A DNA stretch of 64,000 nucleotides from Halobacteriales archaeon YIM A00013. GTDB taxonomy: Archaea > Halobacteriota > Halobacteria > Halobacteriales > Haloarculaceae. A model generated the notes under the pieces. It worked only from the letters and a program-made list of their open reading frames with translations. It did no database searches and was not told the origin of the DNA. This document shows positions 15,668 through 22,309 of the stretch, in pieces. Location of the stretch: assembly GCA_025041195.1 (NCBI GenBank), contig JAKCFM010000001.1, forward strand, positions 1,674,001 through 1,738,000, read 5' to 3'. The first letter of the stretch is position 1. Every line of letters begins with the position of its first letter. The position numbers and the translations under genes are program-made.

Positions 15668-17446
15668 ATGACACAGTCAGCGCTTGATATCTTTTCTTCC
15701 CTTCCATCGTTCGCGGCTCCGACGGTACTTCCCGAGGAAGAGGCTATCGCATACTGGTGGTCTGTGGATGACACGATCACTCTCCGGATCCATGACCTAT
15801 CCCAGGACACAATCAATATCATCCCCCTCGATCGTCATTCACTCACATTAGAAGGAGAAGAACCCCTACATTGGATCGGTGATGGGTTTCTCATACAGAG
15901 CGATCCCAATGTTTATTTTTGCGAGTGTGACGGCAGTGTCGAGACTGTTTCGTTTGGTGCTCCCGAGACGTACACGTATATTATCGACATCGATTCCAAG
16001 ACACATCGTGTCTTGTATACCAACTACGATGATCCGTGGACGCTCCGACTTTCGGAGGCCGATGGAAAGCAGTCAAAAGTGCTGACAGAGCATCCCGAGC
16101 AAAGTGGCCACGCAGGGTTTAGTCCGGATGGACAGTGGCTTGCCTATCGTGAAAATCCCACCGAATCGTTTGGGGCCGGTCGGATCGTCATTACCGATCG
16201 GGCTGGCGAGCAAGTGAGGACAGTTAATATCGGGGATGCCTCAGCACGGACTCGCCTCCGAGGTTGGCACCCAGACAGTCAACGGCTGCTCATTGATGAT
16301 CGTTCAACGGGCTGGTATCGTGTCGGCCTCCATGACTGGCAAGTCGAGGACACCACGTGGTTCGGGGACGGCGAGTACAACGAATATCCACTCACGATCA
16401 CATCTGATGGTAGCCAACTCATTACAGTTCGCAGTCACGCCGGCCGTAGGAGTGCGATCGTTTATTCTATCCACAACCCAGCAGATGGCTGCCAATTTGA
16501 TCTCCCCGAAGGTGTGGTGGATCGGACGCCTGTACAGCCTCCCGGCATGACGTTTGCGTCCGATATGGTCTATCTCGTTCACGAAACGGGGACACGCCCG
16601 CCTCAGCTTCTTCAGTATGACCTTGAGACGGACACCATTACGGTGCTCATCGACACCGCGACGTCAGCACTCACTGCGTGTTCACTCGTTGAACCCGCAC
16701 ATGTAACCTACGATGCCCCCGATGGACAATCGATCAATGCCATACTACACCGAGCATCAGAAACTCCTTCGCCCGCCGTCGTGGTCGTGCATGGTGGACC
16801 AACAACGGCTGTTACTTGCGGTTTTGACCCATTTGCGCAGTATCTCGTATCCGAGGGATACACAGTCCTTCAGCCGAACTATCGTGGATCAACTGACCAG
16901 GATCGTGGATTCGAGCGAGCCATTAAGGGCGATCTCGGCCGGGGCGAGGTAGATGATGTTGCAGCTGGTGGCCAGTGGCTGGCTGAACAGCCGTGGGTTG
17001 ATGATAACCGGCTTGCAGTCTTTGGGCATTCTCATGGTGCGTACAATGCGGCCCTACAGGCGGTCAGTTATCCCGAATTATGGAGGGTCGTTATCCCCGA
17101 AAATGGATATCTTGACGCCGTGGCAGTGTTCAACGAGCCAAATCTCTATGCACAGCGTCGCATCATTGATAACCAGACGTGTGAAACGACTAAAGCGTAT
17201 CTCCAGTCCGTAAGCCCGATTCACCGTACAGCAGACGTTGGATGCCCGGTCTGCATCATTCAAGGAGAGGACGACGCCACTGACCAAGCTAGAGCGTTTG
17301 CCGACGGGCTTCGAGAACGAGGTTGGACAGCTGGTGAACAGTTTCGACTCGAAATTATTGAGGGAGAAGGGCACGTTATTCAGAATAAGGCCCAGCTCTG
17401 GGGGCTTATTACCGATATACTTGAAATATATGTCGGATGCTATTAA
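15668..17446 (+). CDS. S9 prolyl-oligopeptidase-family hydrolase, candidate lasso isopeptidase
   Basis: 592 aa. The N-terminal beta-propeller (about 1-350) has WSVDDTITLRIHDL-type blades and GFSPDGQWLAYRENP. The C-terminal alpha/beta-hydrolase domain has HGGPTTA (oxyanion), NYRGSTDQDRGFERAIKGDL, the nucleophile in FGHSHGAY (Ser455), the acid in GEDDATDQ (Asp535/536) and the base in EGEGHVIQ (His569). There is no signal peptide, so it is probably cytoplasmic. S9 enzymes of the same architecture (AtxE type) are dedicated lasso-peptide isopeptidases in some bacterial clusters. The adjacency to a lasso-cyclase-like gene makes that role worth testing here. A general acylaminoacyl-peptidase is the alternative. 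Confidence 0.75.
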   Translation: MTQSALDIFSSLPSFAAPTVLPEEEAIAYWWSVDDTITLRIHDLSQDTINIIPLDRHSLTLEGEEPLHWIGDGFLIQSDPNVYFCECDGSVETVSFGAPETYTYIIDIDSKTHRVLYTNYDDPWTLRLSEADGKQSKVLTEHPEQSGHAGFSPDGQWLAYRENPTESFGAGRIVITDRAGEQVRTVNIGDASARTRLRGWHPDSQRLLIDDRSTGWYRVGLHDWQVEDTTWFGDGEYNEYPLTITSDGSQLITVRSHAGRRSAIVYSIHNPADGCQFDLPEGVVDRTPVQPPGMTFASDMVYLVHETGTRPPQLLQYDLETDTITVLIDTATSALTACSLVEPAHVTYDAPDGQSINAILHRASETPSPAVVVVHGGPTTAVTCGFDPFAQYLVSEGYTVLQPNYRGSTDQDRGFERAIKGDLGRGEVDDVAAGGQWLAEQPWVDDNRLAVFGHSHGAYNAALQAVSYPELWRVVIPENGYLDAVAVFNEPNLYAQRRIIDNQTCETTKAYLQSVSPIHRTADVGCPVCIIQGEDDATDQARAFADGLRERGWTAGEQFRLEIIEGEGHVIQNKAQLWGLITDILEIYVGCY

Positions 17447-17927
17447 ATAGCACCAAAGTGCAAGTTTGTCACTATCTAGCTGAGTAATATTGAGAAGTGA
17501 CCTGGTTGATAATATTCTCGTGAAAAGATGCTTGCAGACATGATCACTGAGAGCTATGGAACTGACTAGGAAGAACCCAGCGAACATTTCGAAATCGCAT
17601 CTTTCAGGTCATCAAGTTCTCCCGACAACTTCGAGGTCGATATCCGCAGTAGCCATCCCACCGGTGTCAATTTCGCCGGATGACTGATTGAATAGCCGTT
17701 GTGATTGTTTGACTGCTGAGACGTATCGACAAAGATCTTCGCGGTGATCAAGCGCGTGGTACCATCCGTCCCCACTTCCGATATACCCCGCATCTCGAAA
17801 TCGCATGTGGGTGGTTATGGCAGTTCAATGTGGATAGCAAGTTCCTCAGTAGTTTTGTAACCTGTCCGCAGGAGCTTTACTTCAGTCCTGGTGATCGCTT
17901 CAAACCAACTACGGTAGTTCTGTAACT
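17447..17927. other. Island right end, no firm gene
   Basis: 481 nt between the S9 gene and the right repeat. A minus-strand frame at 17612-17806 (64 codons, opening MRFRDAGYIGSGDGW) has an ATG and reads protein-like. It has no TATA box at the right distance and no recognisable motif, so I leave it as a possibility. Confidence 0.35.
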
Positions 17928-18011
17928 TGGTAATACGCTCGGTTGGTGTAGCCCGGCCAATCATGCGGGCCTTTCGAGCCTGCGACACGGGTTCAAATCC
18001 CGTACCGAGCA
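17928..18011 (+). repeat. Right 84-bp direct repeat (possible attR)
   Basis: Perfect copy of 12567-12650. The sequence at -24 to -32 from the tRNA (17905-17913) is not A/T-rich, so no promoter was carried along. It is followed by GTGGTTTTT, which could be the original tRNA terminator. Confidence 0.75.
17937..18011 (+). tRNA. tRNA-Glu (anticodon TTC), right copy
   Basis: Identical in all 75 nt to the copy at 12576-12650, so it can fold into the same cloverleaf. It lacks a TATA box at the expected distance, so it may be silent or rely on read-through from the island. Confidence 0.9.
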
Positions 18012-18584
18012 GTGGTTTTTCGAGTGAACAACGTGGATAGCTCTGTTCTTGGGATTGGGTGGCGACTGCTGGGAGGTCTTACGATAACGATCAGTGGACC
18101 GTACTCGATCGTTCAGTAAATTGCTTCTATGGGTCTTTATGAATCTCGGAGGACTGCTGGGTCTCGAAGCAGTCAATTGTGGTTCCCACAGCGATTGGAT
18201 CGGGTCAGTTGGAGACGATATCGACAGCGCCATTCATTGACGTGTACGTGTCGCCGTTCCACTCGTTCCAGCCCAGCAGCTCCCGCTTGGAGATATTGAG
18301 ATTCATTAGCAGATGGTCCTTCGTGATCAGCGTCGAGACCCGTACTATGTGCCTTCTGAGGGGGCGCGTGACCTTCATTGGTATCAGCAGTCAGGTCCAT
18401 AGACACAGCAATCTCCAAATCAACTACGGCCACAATCTACGGAGTGACATCGGTGTGATCACGCCCAGATCATTGCTGTTCTGTCAGTTCACGTCACCGT
18501 CACAGTGTGGCCCTGAAACACGATGACAAAGTGAGCGGCGAACGAGAATCGGGAGATAACAGCGCAGAATTCCGCTTGTTATTT
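18012..18584. other. Region right of the island, no firm gene
   Basis: 573 nt. A T5 tract at 18016-18020 may terminate the tRNA transcript. A minus-strand frame at 18205-18378 (57 codons, with LLGWNEWNGDTYTSMNG near its end) reads protein-like and has an ATG, but shows no promoter or motif I recognise. Otherwise nothing was seen. Confidence 0.35.
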
Positions 18585-19304
18585 TCAGGAGAGTTCGAGG
18601 AGCTGGTGAGCCAGTTCCCGAGGCATCGACACCATTGGCCAATGTCCCGTCTCTAGTTCGTGGAGCTTCCACTCTCTCTGGTCGCACAGTTGTCGAATCG
18701 TATCGAGGATGGAGTCGTCCATTCCGTTCTGGGTGCAGAGGATGTAGCTGGTGGGTAGTGCTGCAGTGGCCGGATTACCGACGTTCACCGACTGTTTGAA
18801 CGTGTTCAGTGGATGCGGAACAGCGTTTTCCCGCAGCCACTGCGTGTCCTCATCCGAGATATCCACCCAGCCCGGATGGGAATCTGGCAACGGCCAGCCG
18901 CCAGCATGGTCTTTCGCGGCACGTTCCATCGCGTCCCATTCGTCAGGGGGATAGAACGCAGATGCCGAAATGGGTTCGTCATCCATCGGAACCAGTGCAT
19001 CCAGGTAAATAACGTGTGCGAGCCGTTCAGGAACCCGTTCTGCTACACCAGTCACTACCAGCCCAGCATAGCTATGTCCGAGGAGGATAACGTCCGTGAG
19101 CTCGTTGTATTCCAGCGTATTCACAATGTCAGTGATGTGTGTTTCGAGGCTGATCTCTCGGCACATGAGGTGTTCTCGTTCACCAAGTCCAGTGAGCGTC
19201 GGAGTATAGACGTCATGGCCTTCATCGCGGAGCAACGGAGTGAGATACTTCCAGCACCAGCCACCAAGCCATGCACCGGGGACGAGAACGAATTGTCGTG
19301 CCAT
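18585..19304 (-). CDS. Alpha/beta-fold hydrolase (EstC/salicylate-esterase-like)
   Basis: 239 aa. VLVPGAWLGGWCWKYLTPLL at the N-terminus supplies the oxyanion region. The nucleophile lies in LLGHSYAGLVV (Ser about 79) and the C-terminal base in LETGHWPM. Together these match the esterase/hydroxynitrile-lyase-like group (plant methylesterases, bacterial EstC). The substrate is unknown. The ATG at 19302-19304 gives the conserved MARQFVLVPG start; an in-frame ATG at 19313 is possible. Confidence 0.8.
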   Translation of the reverse strand: MARQFVLVPGAWLGGWCWKYLTPLLRDEGHDVYTPTLTGLGEREHLMCREISLETHITDIVNTLEYNELTDVILLGHSYAGLVVTGVAERVPERLAHVIYLDALVPMDDEPISASAFYPPDEWDAMERAAKDHAGGWPLPDSHPGWVDISDEDTQWLRENAVPHPLNTFKQSVNVGNPATAALPTSYILCTQNGMDDSILDTIRQLCDQREWKLHELETGHWPMVSMPRELAHQLLELS

Positions 19305-19430
19305 GGTTCTCAAACGGGTGTGAAGGTGATATAGTTCTTCGTGCCAGAATAAAAGTGAGTTCGATAATGGCAGTATTTATTGCATCTCACAAAGGAAACG
19401 TATAATATTCCATATAGACATTTCTTACAT

Positions 19431-19895
19431 ATGGCGAACAATAGAATGGGATCTATATCTGATCACATTAAAAAAACTCCGTGGCATCTGTGGTTTGTGG
19501 CGCTGTTTTTTCTTCTACTGAATATCTTCGGCCTATATGATTATATTATGGTACTTGATCTCAATGAAGCATACTTCAAATCACAAAACTTCGGATCACC
19601 CATTATCACTTATTTCACATATTATCCACTGCTACCACGGATATTCTGGACGATAGGTGTTACGAGCGGCGTGATCACACCTATTCTGATTCTGATGCGA
19701 ACCCGTTGGGCAGTGTGGCTTGCATTCGTTTGTGTTATTTCTCTAGGATGCCTACATATTATCACGTTTGGATTTATGAACCGGTGGAACGTGTTTGGGC
19801 CGTGGCTATCTCTTTTCGATACATCGATTTTCCTGTTGACTGTCGGACTCTATCTCTATTGCCGGCGAATGTCTGCTCGTGGTGTGTTACAATAG
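19431..19895 (+). CDS. Four-helix membrane protein, 154 aa
   Basis: Four hydrophobic helices (about 20-42, 62-86, 93-116, 122-146) with short loops and a basic C-terminus (CRRMSARG). The DNA is AT-rich relative to the flanks. I do not recognise the family; the spacing resembles small uncharacterised DoxX/DUF-type membrane proteins. The ATG at 19431 is chosen because the first helix begins shortly after it; an upstream in-frame ATG at 19380 adds a non-hydrophobic tail. Confidence 0.6.
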   Translation: MANNRMGSISDHIKKTPWHLWFVALFFLLLNIFGLYDYIMVLDLNEAYFKSQNFGSPIITYFTYYPLLPRIFWTIGVTSGVITPILILMRTRWAVWLAFVCVISLGCLHIITFGFMNRWNVFGPWLSLFDTSIFLLTVGLYLYCRRMSARGVLQ

Positions 19896-20210
19896 ATTTT
19901 TTCTGAGGAGTATTTCGCAGGGGAGTCCGTCGTATATATGTAGTCCAGATTAGATGTATTGAAGTGATGGACTCGAACACGGCGGCTGGATCTTTCGATT
20001 CGAGCGTGGCGACGACATCGACGAGTTCAAAACTACAGAGGTGGCCGAGAGTGACGCGCTCTCGCTTGGTCAAAAAAAAAACTTTTGAACGTGAGAATAA
20101 CCCGGGAAACACGATAATCAGACTGAGGAAAAAGGTGAATGACTTTCTCTTATCTTATATATCCCTAATAATCGCGAGTTTATTATTATTTGCTATGCAT
20201 CTGTACTACT
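19896..20210. other. AT-rich intergenic stretch
   Basis: 315 nt with an A9 run near 20073-20081. A minus-strand stretch around 19950-20070 (SFELVDVVATLESKDPAAVFES) reads like part of a protein but has no intact reading frame of useful length. It is probably gene debris. Confidence 0.35.
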
Positions 20211-20621
20211 ATGGAATGGTCACCACTCACACCAGAATTACTTGTTTCAGATTATCAGAAGAGCCTCTCGTTTTATGTTGAAACGCTTGGGTTTACCGTT
20301 GAGTATGCCCGTGAAGATCCATTGTTCGCCTATCTTTCCATAGAAGGTGCTCAGCTCATGATTGAAGAGCGGTCGGATAACGAATGGTGGGTAACAAGTG
20401 AGCTGAGCCATCCATATGGAAGAGGAGTGAATTTTCAGATAACAGTCAGTTCTATTGATCCGTATGCAAACCGCCTCATGGATGATGGCTACCAGTTATT
20501 TGAAGAGATTCGGGAAGAGTGGTATCAGGTAGATGAAGTTGAACGTGGGAATAGACAATTCTTGATTCAAGACCCAGATGGGTATCTTCTCCGGTTTATG
20601 GAACACATAGGCACGCGTTGA
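20211..20621 (+). CDS. VOC/glyoxalase-bleomycin-resistance family protein
   Basis: 136 aa, a single vicinal-oxygen-chelate unit made of two beta-alpha-beta-beta-beta modules. It opens with PELLVSDYQKSLSFYVETLGFTVEY and ends with QFLIQDPDGYLLRFME, the classical VOC start and end. Members bind a divalent metal and act as lyases, dioxygenases or drug-binding proteins; the substrate cannot be read. An upstream in-frame ATG at 20190 would add 7 residues. Confidence 0.8.
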   Translation: MEWSPLTPELLVSDYQKSLSFYVETLGFTVEYAREDPLFAYLSIEGAQLMIEERSDNEWWVTSELSHPYGRGVNFQITVSSIDPYANRLMDDGYQLFEEIREEWYQVDEVERGNRQFLIQDPDGYLLRFMEHIGTR

Positions 20622-20891
20622 GTGGTTGCACTCCGTGGGGGGTCATTGCGATTGGCGAAGTACGTACTGACGAGCGGACATACCTACCATCGTTGGTCTA
20701 TGACGCACAGCATTAGCCCACAACAGATAGTAACAATCAAACAGACAATAAATTTCTACCAATTAAGTATATCTAAGTAATTATAATTGCAATATCCTGA
20801 TGGCTGAATTCGTACAATTGTCAAAGAGAGTGCTTATAGAGACTGTTCTGATTGATCACACAACGCCATTGAAATCCAACACATACGAAAC
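20622..20891. other. AT-rich spacer upstream of the microprotein operon
   Basis: No gene supported. It is notably AT-rich at 20740-20800. Confidence 0.4.
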
Positions 20892-20898
20892 TTTATAA
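20891..20898 (+). promoter_or_regulatory. TATA box of the microprotein operon
   Basis: CTTTATAA centred about 32 nt upstream of the ATG at 20927. It would give a near-leaderless transcript. Confidence 0.55.
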
Positions 20899-20926
20899 CC
20901 CAGTGGGTTGGCACAATCAATTGGGA

Positions 20927-21007
20927 ATGCCAGTCCCCGATGTGGGCGCGCGTATCAAATCGCGCCGGGTGTCCATAGCACCCGACGCTGGGGTTCCCAT
21001 ACGGTGA
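20927..21007 (+). CDS. 26-aa leaderless peptide at the head of a small operon
   Basis: Basic peptide beginning MPVPDVGARIKSRRV. The ATG lies at near-leaderless distance from a clear TATA box. The stop at 21005-21007 is followed after 8 nt by the next start. It could be a real microprotein or a regulatory leader peptide. No family is recognised. Confidence 0.4.
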   Translation: MPVPDVGARIKSRRVSIAPDAGVPIR

Positions 21008-21015
21008 GGTAACCC

Positions 21016-21153
21016 ATGAAGGGAAATGCACCGCGGTACTGTAATCCTGTCGTATCGTCAATGACTACCACACGGTGTGCTCGCTGTGGCCAGCCGGTGG
21101 CTCGCCAACGGGCGCACGCAACGGGCTGTCCATCGTGGAGGGTTGGCTCGTGA
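21016..21153 (+). CDS. 45-aa zinc-finger microprotein
   Basis: Cys21-x2-Cys24 with His34-x3-Cys38 makes a plausible single zinc site (RCARCGQPVARQRAHATGC). GGTGAGG at 21003-21009 is positioned as a Shine-Dalgarno element for the ATG at 21016; an internal in-frame ATG at 21061 would give 30 aa. The stop overlaps the next gene as GTGA (21150-21153), a sign of translational coupling. Small CxxC proteins are widespread in haloarchaea and their viruses; the function is unknown. Confidence 0.5.
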   Translation: MKGNAPRYCNPVVSSMTTTRCARCGQPVARQRAHATGCPSWRVGS

Positions 21154-21674
21154 GTCTCCCGCAGTTCAGCTTCCGGACGGTAGATGGTCAGGTCAGAACG
21201 CTTGCGGGGATCGAGGATCGTGAGGAACTCTCCAGTGCGGAGTTGCATCACGTCGTGGACATCGCGGAGAACTGCTGGTGTCGGCCCTGTCAGTCAACGG
21301 AGTGTCGACACAGTCGTCAGGTTGAGGAGGTGCTGGCGATCGCTGATCTGAGCGAGCGCTCTCGCGGTGGTCCGGATTCACTTCCGTCGCTCGATCGAAT
21401 CACCCGGTTTCGATCGCAGGGCGAGACGATCTACACCGCCTGGTTCGACAATGATGCTCGGTTGCGGGCGCATGAGCAACGGAGCGGGGACGTTACGTTG
21501 TTGGCGTTTTCTCCGGATCGGCCGGAGGATCCTGCACGGGCGCAGACGCAGGATGAAGCTGTCTCGGCTGCGAGCTGTTTGCTAGAGGCGGTGGTTCCGT
21601 TCTGTGAGGCTCGATCAACTGAAGAACTTCCCGCGATCCTCCAGTTGTTGGTTTCTCCAGCAAACTGCGAATAA
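21150..21674 (+). CDS. 174-aa protein with SWIM-like zinc motif
   Basis: Starts with GTG, overlapping the upstream stop by 4 nt. Near residues 42-54 the pattern C-x-C-x7-C-x-H (CWCRPCQSTECRH, with an extra Cys47) matches the SWIM-type zinc finger CxC...CxH, a DNA- or protein-binding motif. The remainder is acidic and helical, with a C-terminal part rich in Ala/Glu. No catalytic motif was seen. Third and last gene of the microprotein operon. T6 tracts at 21743-21748 and 21757-21762 follow. Confidence 0.55.
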   Translation: MSLPQFSFRTVDGQVRTLAGIEDREELSSAELHHVVDIAENCWCRPCQSTECRHSRQVEEVLAIADLSERSRGGPDSLPSLDRITRFRSQGETIYTAWFDNDARLRAHEQRSGDVTLLAFSPDRPEDPARAQTQDEAVSAASCLLEAVVPFCEARSTEELPAILQLLVSPANCE

Positions 21675-21742
21675 CCTCTACGGAGGAATTTTTCGAAACC
21701 GCGTGTGGCTAGAATCACCCACCGCGAGCGCAGCGAGCGGCC

Positions 21743-21762
21743 TTTTTTCATCAACGTTTTTT
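21743..21762 (+). terminator. Double T-tract terminator after the microprotein operon
   Basis: Two T6 runs 8 nt apart, the second inside a small ATCAA/TTGAT inverted repeat. Consistent with archaeal oligo-T termination. Confidence 0.5.
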
Positions 21763-21770
21763 GATCGAGC

Positions 21771-21787
21771 GGTTGCCGAAGGCAACC
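21771..21787. repeat. Perfect 7-bp hairpin
   Basis: GGTTGCC, loop GAA, GGCAACC. It sits between the rightward operon and the minus-strand T6 at 21795-21800, and may belong to a bidirectional terminator. Confidence 0.5.
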
Positions 21788-21814
21788 CGAGATTAAAAAA
21801 GGTTGGGCAGTGTG

Positions 21815-21859
21815 ACCACAGACCCCCAATACCCCCTGAACCCCCGGGTGGTCTGTGGT
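21815..21859. repeat. 10-bp inverted repeat flanking three C5 runs
   Basis: ACCACAGACC (21815-21824) and GGTCTGTGGT (21850-21859) are perfect inverted repeats with a 25-nt spacer. CCCCC occurs at 21823-21827, 21832-21836 and 21841-21845, exactly 9 nt apart. On the minus strand a T6 follows the stem at 21795-21800, so one use could be termination of leftward transcripts. The regular G runs on the minus strand also suggest a protein-binding or G-quadruplex-prone element. Confidence 0.5.
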
Positions 21860-22041
21860 ATATGACTGTTAGATGATCGAAAAACATCACATCAGCCACT
21901 ATCCGAGTGCAATGGATCTCAGTGACTACTCTTCAGACGATTGTGGCCCTCTAACCGAACAATCTCGTCTGAAGCTTGTTCAAAAGGGAGGAACGAGGGT
22001 GTAAGCAAACGCACTACCTTCCAGTAGTAAGCGAGATACCG
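21860..22041. other. Gene-free stretch
   Basis: No gene or repeat supported between the inverted repeat and the small minus-strand frame at 22042. Confidence 0.4.
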
Positions 22042-22251
22042 CTATCCATTGCGAACCGCATAACGGTCACCGGAATAGTAGCTCACGACAACCGTGAGCA
22101 AATTTGCCACACCAACACCGATGGCCACCAAGCCAGCTATCGAACGTCTATACTGCACCGCGTGCGAAATGACCTTCACGAACCCACAGACGACCCGAAC
22201 GACGTAATGGCGAGTTCTTACGACGATTCCAGGTGGCTCCAAACCGAGCAC
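22042..22251 (-). CDS. Possible small membrane protein, 69 aa
   Basis: A GTG-started frame directly downstream of the helicase gene on the same strand. It contains two hydrophobic stretches (YVVRVVCGFVKVISHAV and IAGLVAIGVGVANLLTVVV) separated by basic residues, a plausible two-helix topology. There is no ATG and no convincing TATA box at the right distance. It could be chance. Confidence 0.28.
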   Translation of the reverse strand: MLGLEPPGIVVRTRHYVVRVVCGFVKVISHAVQYRRSIAGLVAIGVGVANLLTVVVSYYSGDRYAVRNG

Positions 22252-22309
22252 CGACCTGGACGGGTTTATCTGAATGACAGTCAGCCAGAAAACCCTCCAA
22301 TCGCCTCAC

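Larger units (their letters stand above)
12651..17927. mobile_element. Putative genomic island bracketed by duplicated tRNA-Glu genes
   Basis: A 5.3-kb AT-rich segment lies between perfect 84-bp repeats. The left repeat retains a TATA box, and the right repeat is followed by GTGGTTTTT. A simple reading is that one tRNA-Glu gene was split by an insertion that duplicated it. The contents are a kinase-like gene, a 41-aa peptide, a lasso-cyclase-like gene and an S9 hydrolase. No integrase, transposase or replication gene is inside, so the mobility mechanism is not visible. A tandem tRNA duplication with later divergence of the spacer is an alternative. Confidence 0.5.

Noticed and set aside
12651-17927. 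An integrase or transposase inside the tRNA-bracketed island
   Set aside because: All six frames of the island were read for tyrosine recombinase or DDE motifs; none was found, so the element is not called an integrative element with its own enzyme.
18179-18526. 115-codon plus-strand frame right of the island
   Set aside because: Irregular composition and no promoter; overlapped by a more protein-like short minus-strand frame that is itself uncertain.
20955-21251. 98-codon minus-strand frame across the microprotein operon
   Set aside because: Reads less protein-like than the plus-strand genes, which have a TATA box, an SD-like element and a coupled overlap. A real minus-strand gene cannot be fully excluded.
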